A stretch of 64,000 bases of DNA, taken from Falsirhodobacter xinxiangensis. Lineage in GTDB: Bacteria > Pseudomonadota > Alphaproteobacteria > Rhodobacterales > Rhodobacteraceae. The notes beneath the pieces were generated by a model that was given only the letters and a program-made list of their open reading frames with translations, did no database searches and had not been told where the DNA came from. A program made the translations under genes and the position numbers. The stretch is from contig NZ_SMYN01000011.1 in NCBI RefSeq assembly GCF_004959935.1, forward strand, positions 47,202 through 111,201. The letters run 5' to 3'. Positions within the stretch are counted from its first letter, which is position 1. Every line of letters begins with the position of its first letter. Below are positions 26,024 through 35,040 of the stretch, piece after piece.

Positions 26024-29000
26024 GGCGAGGGCCGGGCCGATCAGAGCCGTCGCGGCGGCAGAGGTCATCTGCGAATGCAGATGCGGCAGGTCGATCACCG
26101 TGACCTGCGCCCAAGGCTGCCACATCGCCGGGTGCAGATCGCGGTCCGCGTGATCCAGCGCCGCGCGGAAATGCAGCAGGGGCGCGGTCATCGGGCGGTG
26201 CCAATGCGTGCGGACAAGACGGTTCGTGTCGGTCACGGTGCGGATCACCCCGTCCAGAACCTTGTCGGGCAGTTGGCCCAGAGCGGTTTCGCCCTGCCGC
26301 AGGAAATCCACAACGGCGTCGCGGGTGGTCAGATCCCTATGCGCCTCGGGGTCGTGGCCCGCGATGGCCAGAAGGGCGCGGAGGGCGGCGACGGGGTCCG
26401 GCTCGGGCTCGTTGCGCCAGCAATCGGTGGGATAGCTGTCCAGCATCGCGACGAGCGCGACGCGGCGCCCCATCTGCTCCAGCCGGACGGCCATCGCCTG
26501 CGCGATGATCCCGCCGACCGACCAACCCGCCAGCAACACCGGCCCATCGGTCATCGCCGCGACCCGGTCCGCATAACCCGCCGCCAGCGCATCGAGGCTT
26601 TCGGGCAGCGCGATGTCGGGATCGAGGCCGGGGTTCTGGAGGCCCCAGACCTGCCGCTCCGGCGCGATCTGCCGCGCAAGGCCGCGATAGCCCCAGCAAA
26701 GCCCCCCCGCCGGATGGATCAGGAACAGCGGCGCGCGGGCAGTATCGCCCTGCGCCAGAAGGATCGCCGGCCCAAGACCGTCATCGGCAGGCCGCCCGGC
26801 ATCCAGCGCGGCGGCAAGCTGTGACAGGATCGGATGCTCGAACACGGTGCCAAGGCCGGGATCGCGCCCCGTCTCCTGCTCGATGCCCAAAGCGAGGTGG
26901 ACTGCGGCAAGGGAATCGCCGCCCAGAGCGAAGAAATCGGCATCGGCGGGGGGCGGCGCGTCAAGGCGCAACGCCTCGGCGAACAGGCGCGAGAGCAGGC
27001 GTTCGGTCGGCGTTTCCGGCGCGCGGCCGGTGGCGGCGAAGGCGGGGTCGGGCAGCGCCTTGCGGTCCAGCTTGCCGTTGGCGGTGACGGGCAGGGCGTC
27101 CAGCACCACCTCGGCAGCGGGGATCATATAGGCGGGGAGCGTGGTCAGCCGCGCGGCCAGCGGGCCGTCGTATTCGGCGGCCTTGACGACATAAGCCACC
27201 AGCCGATCCTGCCGCGCCAGCACCACGCATTCGCGGGCAAGACCGGTGGCCATGATCGCGGCCTCCACCTCGCCCAATTCGATCCGCAGGCCCCGGATCT
27301 TCACCTGATGGTCGGATCGGCCAAGGAACACCACCGCCCCATCGTGCCGCAGTCGCGCCAGATCGCCGGTGACGTAAAGCCCGTTCGTGAACCGTTCCGC
27401 CGTCAGGTCGGGCCGCCCCAGATACCCGCGCGCAAGCTGCACCCCGCCCAAGTAAAGATGCCCCGCAAGACCCGGCGGCACGGGCCGCATCCGTTCATCC
27501 AGCACATGCAACGTGGTGTTCCAGACCGGAAAGCCGATGGGCAGCGGGTTGGAGGTATCGTCGGGCGCGGCGGGCCAGTAGCTGACATCGACCGCCGCCT
27601 CGGTCGGGCCATAGAGGTTGTGAAGCTCGGCCCGGATCTGGCGGTGGAAGCGGGCGCGCTGGTCAGCGGTCAGCTCCTCGCCAGAGCAGAACACGCGCTT
27701 CGGCGACAGCCCGACCGAGGCGGGGGAGGCGAGGAAGGCCGACAGCATCGACGGCACGAAATGCACCGTGGTGATCCGGTGGCCCCGGATCAGCGCGGCG
27801 ATGGCGGCGGGGTCGCGATGCGCGCCGGGCGGGGCGATGACCAGTTCCGCACCGCAGATCAGCGGCAGAAAGAACTCCCACACCGACACATCGAAGGTCG
27901 CCGGGGTCTTCTGCAGGATTCGGTCGGTGGCGTCGATGCCGTAATGGTCCCGCATCCAGAGCAGACGGTTCACGATGGCGCGGTGTTCGATCACCACGCC
28001 CTTCGGATCGCCGGTCGATCCGGAGGTGAAGATGACATAGGCCATGTCGCCCGGCGCGGGGGCGGTCATCGGCGCGTCGCCGTCCAGATCGCAGGGCAGC
28101 ACCGCCACAGGGTTCGCCTGCGCCAGAATGCGGGCGATGCGATCGGGCGGGTGGTCCGGGTCCAGCGGCAGATAGGCGGCACCGCTGCGCAGGATTGCGA
28201 CCAAGGCGACGGGCAGGTCCAGCGAGCGGTCCATGTTCACCGCGACGATCTTGTCCGGCCCCGCGCCCCTTGCGGCCAGTTTCGCAGCCAGCGCCGCGCT
28301 TTCGCGGTCGAGGTCGGCATAGGTCATCGCGCGATCGCCGAACCGGATCGCGACGGCGTCGGGGGTGGCGGCCATCTGCGCCTCGATCAGCGCGGTCAGG
28401 GTCGTGTCAGGGATGGGGTGGGCGGTGTCCTGCACCGGAACCTCGCCCGGTATGGCGGTGGGCACGTCGAGGCTTTCGCCCGCCAGCACCGCCGTCAGGA
28501 AATGCTCCAGCCGCAGCGAATGGGCATGGACGTCTTCGCCCGAATAGAGGGTGGGGTTTGCGTCCACCTCGAACAGCAGGCCCGTCTTGGCATCGCCGCG
28601 GAAGGTCAGCGTCAGATCGTCCACCGCACCCGCGCCAAGGATGTGCAGCCTCACATCCAGCCCCGCGAATTTCGGCGGCAGATCGAAGGGCTGCACGTTG
28701 ATCAGCGGACCATGGAGCCGCTTCGCGCCGCCGATCAGGCCAAGGTCGCGCCGCATCTGTTCGCTGCGGTATCGCCCGTGGCGGCGGCCCTGCGCCAGAT
28801 CCTTCGCGACGGTGCGCAGCCATTCGGACAGCGGCGCATCCTCGTCCGGGGTCACGCGCAAGGGCAGCACGTTCATCGTCATGCAGGGCACGCGCGAGGC
28901 GCGACTGCCCATACGGGCCATGAAGGGCACACCGACGACCGCCTCGCCCCCCGTCCAACGGGCAAGGTAGGCGGCGGTGATGGCGGTCAGAACGTCCGGC

Positions 29001-29698
29001 CATGTCAGGCGCTGGGCGGCGGCGAAGGTGGTCAGACGGTCCAGCAGCGGCTGCGGCAGCCAGCGGCTTTCGCGCAGGAAATCATGGCCCGATACCGCGC
29101 GGCCCGGCGCGGGGCCGGACACTTCGGGCAGGTCCGCCAAGGTCTGGTGCCAGAAGGCGGCATCGGTGGTGCGCTTTTCGGACAGGCGGTAATCCTGATC
29201 CTCCTCGGTCGCGCGGGACAGCGGGGGGAAGGGGGCGGGGATGCCGGAATAATGCTCGCCGATGCGGTTGGTCACGAGGACCATGCCGTAGCCGTCCACA
29301 GCCAGATGGTGGATGCGCTGATACAGCAGGTGCCGCCCTTCGCCGACCGCGAACAGGGTGAAGGCGGCGGCGGGTTCGTCCTCCAGCGCAAGGGGGCGCA
29401 TCGTGTCGGCGCGCATGGCGGCATGCGCCTCGGCCTCGGTGCAGGTCGTGACCGTCAGCGCGGGCGGATCGCCCAGCCATTGCAGCGGCTGGGTCGTGCT
29501 GAAGCGCAGGCGCAACGCCTCGGATTCCGCCAGCGTCAGATCGACGGCGCGGCGGAAGGCGTCCATGTCCAGCGGGCCGGTGATTTCCAGATATTGCCCG
29601 GTATTCAGGATCGGGTTCGCAGGGTCCAGCGCCTGCGCATACCACAGCCCTTCCTGCGCTTCGGTCAGGGGGAAGCGGTGTCCGGGCATGTCGCGCAT
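26003..29698 (-). CDS. EntF-like non-ribosomal peptide synthetase (C-A-T-TE)
   Basis: A 1231-residue synthetase; the start at 29698 overlaps the carrier-protein stop (ATGA). Condensation domain: HHLAVDG at 130-136. Adenylation domain: A3 motif FTSGSTGDPKG near 551, pocket region FDVSVWE near 603, YGPTEAAVD. Reading the ten code positions against GrsA gives D-V-W-H-F-S-L-V-D-K, the serine code of EntF. Thiolation: LGGDS near 928. Thioesterase: GWSVGG (Ser near 1059). This is the exact EntF architecture, which condenses an aryl acid with serine and cyclo-oligomerises the product. Located with EntE-like and aryl-carrier genes; the product is probably a 2,3-dihydroxybenzoyl-serine-type siderophore. 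Confidence 0.93.
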   Translation of the reverse strand: MRDMPGHRFPLTEAQEGLWYAQALDPANPILNTGQYLEITGPLDMDAFRRAVDLTLAESEALRLRFSTTQPLQWLGDPPALTVTTCTEAEAHAAMRADTMRPLALEDEPAAAFTLFAVGEGRHLLYQRIHHLAVDGYGMVLVTNRIGEHYSGIPAPFPPLSRATEEDQDYRLSEKRTTDAAFWHQTLADLPEVSGPAPGRAVSGHDFLRESRWLPQPLLDRLTTFAAAQRLTWPDVLTAITAAYLARWTGGEAVVGVPFMARMGSRASRVPCMTMNVLPLRVTPDEDAPLSEWLRTVAKDLAQGRRHGRYRSEQMRRDLGLIGGAKRLHGPLINVQPFDLPPKFAGLDVRLHILGAGAVDDLTLTFRGDAKTGLLFEVDANPTLYSGEDVHAHSLRLEHFLTAVLAGESLDVPTAIPGEVPVQDTAHPIPDTTLTALIEAQMAATPDAVAIRFGDRAMTYADLDRESAALAAKLAARGAGPDKIVAVNMDRSLDLPVALVAILRSGAAYLPLDPDHPPDRIARILAQANPVAVLPCDLDGDAPMTAPAPGDMAYVIFTSGSTGDPKGVVIEHRAIVNRLLWMRDHYGIDATDRILQKTPATFDVSVWEFFLPLICGAELVIAPPGAHRDPAAIAALIRGHRITTVHFVPSMLSAFLASPASVGLSPKRVFCSGEELTADQRARFHRQIRAELHNLYGPTEAAVDVSYWPAAPDDTSNPLPIGFPVWNTTLHVLDERMRPVPPGLAGHLYLGGVQLARGYLGRPDLTAERFTNGLYVTGDLARLRHDGAVVFLGRSDHQVKIRGLRIELGEVEAAIMATGLARECVVLARQDRLVAYVVKAAEYDGPLAARLTTLPAYMIPAAEVVLDALPVTANGKLDRKALPDPAFAATGRAPETPTERLLSRLFAEALRLDAPPPADADFFALGGDSLAAVHLALGIEQETGRDPGLGTVFEHPILSQLAAALDAGRPADDGLGPAILLAQGDTARAPLFLIHPAGGLCWGYRGLARQIAPERQVWGLQNPGLDPDIALPESLDALAAGYADRVAAMTDGPVLLAGWSVGGIIAQAMAVRLEQMGRRVALVAMLDSYPTDCWRNEPEPDPVAALRALLAIAGHDPEAHRDLTTRDAVVDFLRQGETALGQLPDKVLDGVIRTVTDTNRLVRTHWHRPMTAPLLHFRAALDHADRDLHPAMWQPWAQVTVIDLPHLHSQMTSAAATALIGPALASALRET

Positions 29699-29931
29699 CA
29701 GGCGGGCAGGCGCGGCTGGATCACGGACCACCAGCCCGCCAGCGTCGGCTGTTCGGCCAGCATGCCGAAATCGGCATCCATCCCGGCTTCCTCCCATGCC
29801 AGCATCAGGTCCATCAGCCGCATGGAATCGAGGCCCAGATCGGCCAGAACCGCATCGTCGGGAATTTCGGACGGATCGACGAACAGCGCGTCCGCGATGT
29901 CGCGGCGCATCCGGTCAAGGGTCAGGGTCAT
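29698..29931 (-). CDS. stand-alone aryl carrier protein
   Basis: A 77-residue acyl/aryl carrier protein. The phosphopantetheine site is DLGLDSMRLM with Ser36; flanking helices read RMRRDIADALFVDP and DLMLAWEEAG. In enterobactin synthesis the aryl carrier is fused to isochorismatase (EntB); here it is a free domain between the EntE-like and EntF-like genes, overlapping both by 4 bases. It should be loaded with the aryl acid by the ligase and deliver it to the condensation domain. A phosphopantetheinyl transferase to activate it is not in this window. Confidence 0.9.
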   Translation of the reverse strand: MTLTLDRMRRDIADALFVDPSEIPDDAVLADLGLDSMRLMDLMLAWEEAGMDADFGMLAEQPTLAGWWSVIQPRLPA

Positions 29932-31496
29932 GTGTTCTCCAGCATCTTGGCGCGCAGGGCGGCGCGCAGGGCCTTGCGGCTGATCTTGCCCACTGCGGTA
30001 TTCTCGAACTCCGGCACGAAGACGACCTGATCGGGGACCTTGAAATCGGCCACGCCTCGGGTGCGCATGAAGGCGCGGATTTCGGTGGCGGTCGGGGTGC
30101 CTTCGGGGATGACGAAGGCGCAGGTCCGCTCGCCCAGATGCTTGTCGGGGATGGAGACCACGGCGGCATCGAAGATCTGCGGATGGGCCAGCAGGTGGTC
30201 CTCGATCTCCTCGGCCGAGATTTTCTCGCCCGCGCGGTTGATGTGATCCCCGGCGCGGCCCTGCACGGTCAGATAGCCGTTCTGGCGGATGACGATGTCG
30301 CCGGTGCGATAGAAGCCGTCGGGAGTGAAGCTGCGCGCATTCGCAGCCGGGTCGCTGTGATAGGCGCGGATGGTATACGGCCCGCGCGTCAGCAGGTTGC
30401 CGGGCGTGCCGTCGGGAACTGGGGTGCCGTCGTCGTCCAGCACCAGAACCTCGTCATCGGGGCTGATGGGGCGGCCTTGGGTCTGGGTGATGGTGTCTTC
30501 GGAATCGTCCAGTCGGGTGTAGTTCACCAGACCCTCGGCCATGCCGAACACTTGTTGCAACTGGCAGCCCAGTGCATCGCGCACGCGGGCGGCGGCTTCG
30601 GGCAGGAATTTCGCACCGCCAACGCCAAGGAGTTTCAGGCTCGACAGGTCATGCGCGGTCTTGGGCGCGGCCTGCATCCACAAAAGCGCCAGCGGTGGGA
30701 CGAGGCCGGTGATGGTCACGCCATGCGCCTTGATCAGCGGAAAGGCTGTGCCGGGCGAGGGGTCGGGGGCCATCACCACCGTGCCGCCAGCATAGAGGGT
30801 GCCGAAGACGCCGGGGCTGCTCATGGGGAAGTTGTGGGCGACGGGCAGGGCGGCAAGATAGACGCTTTCCGGGCCAAGGGCGCAGATCTCGGCACTGGCG
30901 CGGAAGCTGTAGATGTAATCGTCATGCGTGCGCGGGATCAGTTTGGACAGTCCCGTGCTGCCGCCCGAAATTTGCAGGAACGCGACGCGCGACGGATCGA
31001 CCTTGGGCAGGTGGGTGGCGGGGCCGGAGGGGTCCGTGATGATGTGGCGCAGGGTGGGCACCTCGGCCTGCACCTTGCGGGCAAGGGCGACGTAGTCGAA
31101 AGCGGCGTCCGTCACGACGATCCCCTTGGCGCCGGACTTGCGCGCGAAATGCGCCAGTTCCGTTTCGCGATGCGCGGGCAGGGTATAGACGGGCAGCATC
31201 CCGGCAAGGAACAGCCCGAACACGGCGGGGAAGAAGGCGGCGACGTTGGGGATCTGCACGATCACCCGGTCGCCGGGTGCAAGGCCCAGCGACAGGTAGC
31301 CATGGGCCGCGGACTCGGACCGGGCCAGCAGGTCGGCATAGCTCCAGCGGGTGGCTCCATCGACCACGGCCACCGCATCCGGCGATTCGGCGGCGCGGGC
31401 GTGCAGGAAGCCGCCCATCGTCTCGCCCCGCCAATAGCCCTTTTCGCGATAGCGGGCCGCGAAGTCTTCGGGCCATGTCTGGATGGGATCTGTCAC
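29928..31496 (-). CDS. 2,3-dihydroxybenzoate-AMP ligase (EntE/DhbE family)
   Basis: A 522-residue stand-alone adenylation enzyme, close in length to EntE and DhbE (about 535). Motifs: A3-type LQISGGSTGLSKLIPRTHDDY, pocket PVAHNFPMSSPGVFG, FGMAEGLVNYT, RTGDIV and the C-terminal catalytic lysine region TAVGKISRKALR. Against the DhbE structure as I recall it, the Asn of HNF/HNY, the following Ser (240 in DhbE) and the Val of GLVNYT (337) match the DHB-activating rather than the salicylate-activating enzymes (Cys/Leu). It adenylates the aryl acid and loads the carrier protein. First gene of the three-gene NRPS operon. Confidence 0.92.
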   Translation of the reverse strand: MTDPIQTWPEDFAARYREKGYWRGETMGGFLHARAAESPDAVAVVDGATRWSYADLLARSESAAHGYLSLGLAPGDRVIVQIPNVAAFFPAVFGLFLAGMLPVYTLPAHRETELAHFARKSGAKGIVVTDAAFDYVALARKVQAEVPTLRHIITDPSGPATHLPKVDPSRVAFLQISGGSTGLSKLIPRTHDDYIYSFRASAEICALGPESVYLAALPVAHNFPMSSPGVFGTLYAGGTVVMAPDPSPGTAFPLIKAHGVTITGLVPPLALLWMQAAPKTAHDLSSLKLLGVGGAKFLPEAAARVRDALGCQLQQVFGMAEGLVNYTRLDDSEDTITQTQGRPISPDDEVLVLDDDGTPVPDGTPGNLLTRGPYTIRAYHSDPAANARSFTPDGFYRTGDIVIRQNGYLTVQGRAGDHINRAGEKISAEEIEDHLLAHPQIFDAAVVSIPDKHLGERTCAFVIPEGTPTATEIRAFMRTRGVADFKVPDQVVFVPEFENTAVGKISRKALRAALRAKMLENT

Positions 31497-31528
31497 GCCA
31501 AGGTCCTTGCCTTTTGCCGATGCGTCAG

Positions 31529-31557
31529 GCCATAGCGTTCCGGATAAAAACAGTCAA
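31529..31557 (-). promoter_or_regulatory. candidate sigma-70 promoter for the NRPS operon
   Basis: On the minus strand TTGACT (31557-31552) and TATGGC (31534-31529) are separated by 17 bases, 30-60 bases upstream of the ligase start. No TGA-N9-TCA palindrome is visible here, unlike the transport promoters. Confidence 0.45.
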
Positions 31558-31602
31558 CTTTGTCCCCGGATCGCCAACCCGATGAATGCGAAGGAAGTAG
31601 CC

Positions 31603-32154
31603 ATGGCCGCACTCCCGTTGCGCGACAGCCCCGACATGTATGGCCGCGTGACGCGCCTGCTGCACTGGACCATCGCCGCGCTGATGCTGTGGCAGTTCCT
31701 TGGCATGGCGCTGCGGCTGATTTTCGGACGGCGGGATTTCGTGTCGTTCTTCGTTGGCGGCCACGCGCTGGTCGGAACGGTGCTGTTCGTGCTGATCGTG
31801 CTGCGGGTGGTCTGGATGCTGGCGAACCGCAAGAACCGCCCCGATCACGGGGACGGGCTGCTTGGGCTGGGGGCGCGGCTGGGTCATCTGGCGCTGTATG
31901 CGGTGATGGCGACGGTGCCTTCGGTCGCGCTGCTGCGGGCATGGGGTGGGGACCGTGGGCTGAGCCTTCTGGGGGTGGAGGTGTTCGCGCCCAAAGCCGT
32001 TCCGGTGGAGTGGACGCAGACCTTGGCGGGCGCGGTGCATGGCGAATTGGCATGGGTCATGCTGGCGCTGATCGCGGGCCATGTCGTCATGGTCGGCCTG
32101 CACGAAGGCATGTGGCGCGACGGAACGCTGGCCCGCATGGTCGGTCGGCGCTAG
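31603..32154 (+). CDS. cytochrome b561
   Basis: A 183-residue di-heme b-type cytochrome with four membrane segments: RLLHWTIAALMLWQFLGMALRL, VGGHALVGTVLFVLIVLRVVW, a third at LGHLALYAVMATVPSVALL and a fourth at VHGELAWVMLALIAGHVVMVGLH. The histidines in LLHW, GGHA, VHGE and AGHV are the likely heme ligands. The start at 31603 has AAGGA seven bases upstream; an ATG at 31582 lacks such a site. Such proteins pass electrons from quinol and some act in superoxide or ferric-chelate reduction. It is divergent from the siderophore ligase gene; a link to iron release is possible but unproven. Confidence 0.88.
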   Translation: MAALPLRDSPDMYGRVTRLLHWTIAALMLWQFLGMALRLIFGRRDFVSFFVGGHALVGTVLFVLIVLRVVWMLANRKNRPDHGDGLLGLGARLGHLALYAVMATVPSVALLRAWGGDRGLSLLGVEVFAPKAVPVEWTQTLAGAVHGELAWVMLALIAGHVVMVGLHEGMWRDGTLARMVGRR

Positions 32155-33095
32155 CGGACCTCGGCCTCCAGATCGGCCAGAAGGGGGGTCTTCCGGCGCC
32201 ATTCGGCATACCAGTCCTGAACCGCCGTGCCGAAGACCTCCGGCCCGGCTTCCACGATGGGCGCGCCTGCCTCGTGCAGTTTGGCGCGGTAATCGGCGTC
32301 GATGGCCGGATATGCGGCGCGGATGTGGGCGGTCTCGGCGGTCATCAGCTCCTCGATCAGCGCGCGATCCTCGGGCGGCAGGGTCTGCCATTTGCGGGCC
32401 GAAGCGACGGCGAACATCGGGAAGATCGCGTGCCGCGTGTCCAGCACGACCGCCGAATAATCCTGAAAACGGTTGTTCCACGTCCCTTCGAGGTCAAGCT
32501 GCATCCCGTCGATCTGCCCGTTGGCATAGGCGTCGAACAATTCCGGCAGTGGAAGCGGCGTCGGCGCAGCACCGGCCTTCGCCCAGAAGTCCATTTCCTG
32601 CGTCAGCGGCACCGTGCGGATCTTGCGCCCCGCGACCGTCCCGTCCAGCGGTTTCGACAGCAGCACGATCCGCATTCCGGCCATGCCATATCCCAGCCCC
32701 TTCAGGCCCAGCGCGCCCAGACGGTCCTGAAGCGCGGCAGCGGTCGGACCTTCCAGCAGCCTGGCCGCATCTTCGGCGGTGTCCACCAGATAGGGCGCGA
32801 CGAGGATGCCGAAATCCGGGTTGCGGTTGGCAAGCTCGCCCACCGTCAGAAAGGCGAAATCCAGAGCCCCGGCCTGAAGCTGCTGAAGCATCTGCGCCTC
32901 GCTGCCCAGTTGGCCGGAGGGGAAGACGGCCAGCTTCATCCGGCCCTCGCTGCGGGTGGCCAGTTCTTCGGCCAGTGCATTGGCCGAGCGGGTCCATTGA
33001 TGCGGCGGGGGCGTGACCATGCCGATGCGCAGGTCCTGCGCGGCGGCGGGGGCAGCAAGCATGGCGATCATCGCCACAAGGTTCAGCAGGCGCAT
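32151..33095 (-). CDS. TRAP transporter substrate-binding protein (DctP family)
   Basis: A 314-residue periplasmic binding protein: signal peptide RLLNLVAMIAMLAAPAAA, then QDLRIGMVTPPPHQWTRSANALAEE, PSGQLGSEAQMLQQLQAGALDFAFL (typical of the family, binding-site Arg replaced or displaced), and ANGQIDGMQLDLEGTWNNRFQDYS, the DctP hinge region. It captures a ligand, normally a carboxylate or sugar acid, for the DctM/DctQ membrane pair encoded upstream. The stop overlaps the convergent cytochrome gene by 4 bases. Confidence 0.9.
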   Translation of the reverse strand: MRLLNLVAMIAMLAAPAAAQDLRIGMVTPPPHQWTRSANALAEELATRSEGRMKLAVFPSGQLGSEAQMLQQLQAGALDFAFLTVGELANRNPDFGILVAPYLVDTAEDAARLLEGPTAAALQDRLGALGLKGLGYGMAGMRIVLLSKPLDGTVAGRKIRTVPLTQEMDFWAKAGAAPTPLPLPELFDAYANGQIDGMQLDLEGTWNNRFQDYSAVVLDTRHAIFPMFAVASARKWQTLPPEDRALIEELMTAETAHIRAAYPAIDADYRAKLHEAGAPIVEAGPEVFGTAVQDWYAEWRRKTPLLADLEAEVR

Positions 33096-33104
33096 TTGCG
33101 TTTC

Positions 33105-34361
33105 CTATCGTGCGTTCATGGCTGCGATGACGGTCATGCCCGCCAGCACCGCGATCACCGCTGCAAAGAACGGGACCAGAAGGCGCGACAGGCGTTCGGC
33201 GCTGACCCCGGTCAGCAGCGATGCGGTGTAAAGCCCCGCGCCAACCGGCGGCGTCAGCAGCCCGAGCGCGAGGTTGACGGAAAGGATCGTGCCGAAGGTC
33301 ACGGCGTCGATTCCATAGGTCTGCGTCGCGACGGGCAGCAGCACCGGCGCGATCAGGATGATCGCCGGGATCGGTTCCAGCACCGTGCCCATCAAAAGCA
33401 GCAGGATGTTCAGCAGAATCAGGAAGGTCAGCGGCGAGTCCGCCAGATCCTGCATCAGCGCGGCGGTCTGGGCCGGGATGCCAAGATAGGTGATCGCCCA
33501 GCCGATGATCTGCGCCGCCGCCACCAGATACAGCACCGCACCCGAGGTGACGGCCGTGCGGACCAGCGCGCTCGGGATGTCGGACAGCCGGAGTTCGCGA
33601 TAGATCGGGCCGCCGATCAGGATGGCCGCCAGCGACGACACGGCGGCGGATTCGGTCGGCGTCGCCACCCCACCAAGGATCGAGCCGACCGCGACGACCG
33701 GAACCAGCAGCGCGGACAGCCCCTGCCAGATCGCACGTGCGCGGTCGGGCAGGGCTTGCGCGGGCACGCGGGGCAGGTCCATCTTGCGCCCCATCCACCA
33801 GATGACCGCCGCGAAGCAGCCCGCCATCGCAAGCCCCGGCCCGATCCCGGCGATGAACAGGTCGGCCACCGGCACCTGTGCCACGGCGGCATAGACGATC
33901 AGGTTCATCGACGGCGGCAACACCGGGGCCAGCAGCCCGCCCGCCGCTGTGATCGTGGTCGCCAGATCGCGGGGGTAGCCTTCGCGCTCCATCTCGGGCA
34001 CCGACAGGCGGGCCATGACGGTCAGCTGTGCCACGGTCGATCCGAGGACCGAAGCCATCATCAGGTTTGCCAGCAGGTTCACCTGCGCCAGCCCCGCGCG
34101 CAGCGGCGGCATCACCGCCTGCGCCAGCGCCAGAAGATGACGGCCGATACCGCCCGCGCCCATCAACTCGCCCAGCAGGATGAACAGCGGCAGCGACAAC
34201 AGGCCATAGCTTTCGATCCCGGCGAAAAGCTGCTGCGGAAAGGATTGCAGCAGGATGCCGTTGCCGCTGGCAAGGATCAGGATCACCGCCACCGCCACCA
34301 GCACGAAAGAGATCGGCGCCCCAAGTGCCATGAGACCGACGAAGGAAAGCCCCGCGATCAT
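33105..34361 (-). CDS. TRAP transporter large permease (DctM)
   Basis: A 418-residue membrane protein of the ion transporter superfamily with about 12 hydrophobic segments. Family blocks: FVGLMALGAPISFVLVAVAVILIL, SYGLLSLPLFILLGELMGAGGI, VNLLANLMMASVLGSTVAQLTVMA, and the C-terminal GLLTPPVGAGLYTASLLTGVS. It couples Na+ gradients to solute import delivered by the DctP protein. Overlaps the DctQ gene by 4 bases. Confidence 0.93.
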   Translation of the reverse strand: MIAGLSFVGLMALGAPISFVLVAVAVILILASGNGILLQSFPQQLFAGIESYGLLSLPLFILLGELMGAGGIGRHLLALAQAVMPPLRAGLAQVNLLANLMMASVLGSTVAQLTVMARLSVPEMEREGYPRDLATTITAAGGLLAPVLPPSMNLIVYAAVAQVPVADLFIAGIGPGLAMAGCFAAVIWWMGRKMDLPRVPAQALPDRARAIWQGLSALLVPVVAVGSILGGVATPTESAAVSSLAAILIGGPIYRELRLSDIPSALVRTAVTSGAVLYLVAAAQIIGWAITYLGIPAQTAALMQDLADSPLTFLILLNILLLLMGTVLEPIPAIILIAPVLLPVATQTYGIDAVTFGTILSVNLALGLLTPPVGAGLYTASLLTGVSAERLSRLLVPFFAAVIAVLAGMTVIAAMNAR

Positions 34362-34909
34362 TTCAACGCCCCGATGCTTTGCGCCAGCGTCGCGGCGGCG
34401 TGGATCGTTCCGGTCACACAGGTCAACGGAAGGATCAGCCAGAACCAGATCTTGCGAACCCCCAATGTCAGGGTCGGGTCAAGATAGACGAAGTTGAAGC
34501 TGCGCTCCGCCAGAGCCGCGCCGGACCCGGCGGCGATCAGACCGGGCAGGTCCAGCCAGTTCCAGACCAGCACCGCCATCATTGCCATGAAGCCCAGCAC
34601 CAGCGCATCTACGATCGCGACCAGCCACGCCCGCGCCCGATCGCCCAGTCGTTCGGGCAGGATGCCGATGGCCATGTGGCTGCGCGACGCGATCCCCAGA
34701 GACGCGCCCAAGAAGGCGATCCAGACCATCAGATGGACCGCAAGCTCGTCCGTCCAGACCAGCGGATGACCCAGACCGCGCGAGACGACATTGGCAAGAA
34801 GCACAACAAAGATCGCCGCGACCAACGCGGCCGCAAGCGCGGTTTCGGCGCCGCGTAAGGCGCGACTAACCTCTTGGATCGGGCGAAGGCCGTGGGTCGA
34901 CAAGGGCAT
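34358..34909 (-). CDS. TRAP transporter small permease (DctQ)
   Basis: A 183-residue four-helix membrane protein (AALVAAIFVVLLANVVSR, then LVWTDELAVHLMVWIAFLGASLG, the DctQ signature with the ELA-W motif). The start at 34909 was chosen because AAGGA precedes it; longer frames lack a Shine-Dalgarno. It forms the membrane complex with DctM. First gene of the TRAP operon, divergent from the FepA-like receptor, so the 164-base gap holds both promoters. Confidence 0.88.
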   Translation of the reverse strand: MPLSTHGLRPIQEVSRALRGAETALAAALVAAIFVVLLANVVSRGLGHPLVWTDELAVHLMVWIAFLGASLGIASRSHMAIGILPERLGDRARAWLVAIVDALVLGFMAMMAVLVWNWLDLPGLIAAGSGAALAERSFNFVYLDPTLTLGVRKIWFWLILPLTCVTGTIHAAATLAQSIGALK

Positions 34910-35040
34910 CTCATCCTTCGATGGCATTGGGAATCGATCAGCTAAACCATTGTGAAGCCGAAAAAAAATGTGTTCTGAAGGCAACAGAATGCTGCTGCGC
35001 CGTGGAATCCCGTTGTCTCCCGAAGCTGTTACCCATTACC

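Noticed and set aside
26834..29983. A 1049-codon open frame opposite the NRPS, and similar long frames opposite other genes (31560-34487, 13967-16216, 57411-59270)
   Set aside because: They are antisense frames left open by high GC at third codon positions; their translations are Arg/Gly/His-rich with no recognisable domain, and they oppose genes with clear family motifs.
32151..34909. TRAP transporter as part of the siderophore system
   Set aside because: TRAP systems import carboxylates or sugar acids; its position between siderophore genes is noted, but nothing in its sequence suggests a ferric chelate.
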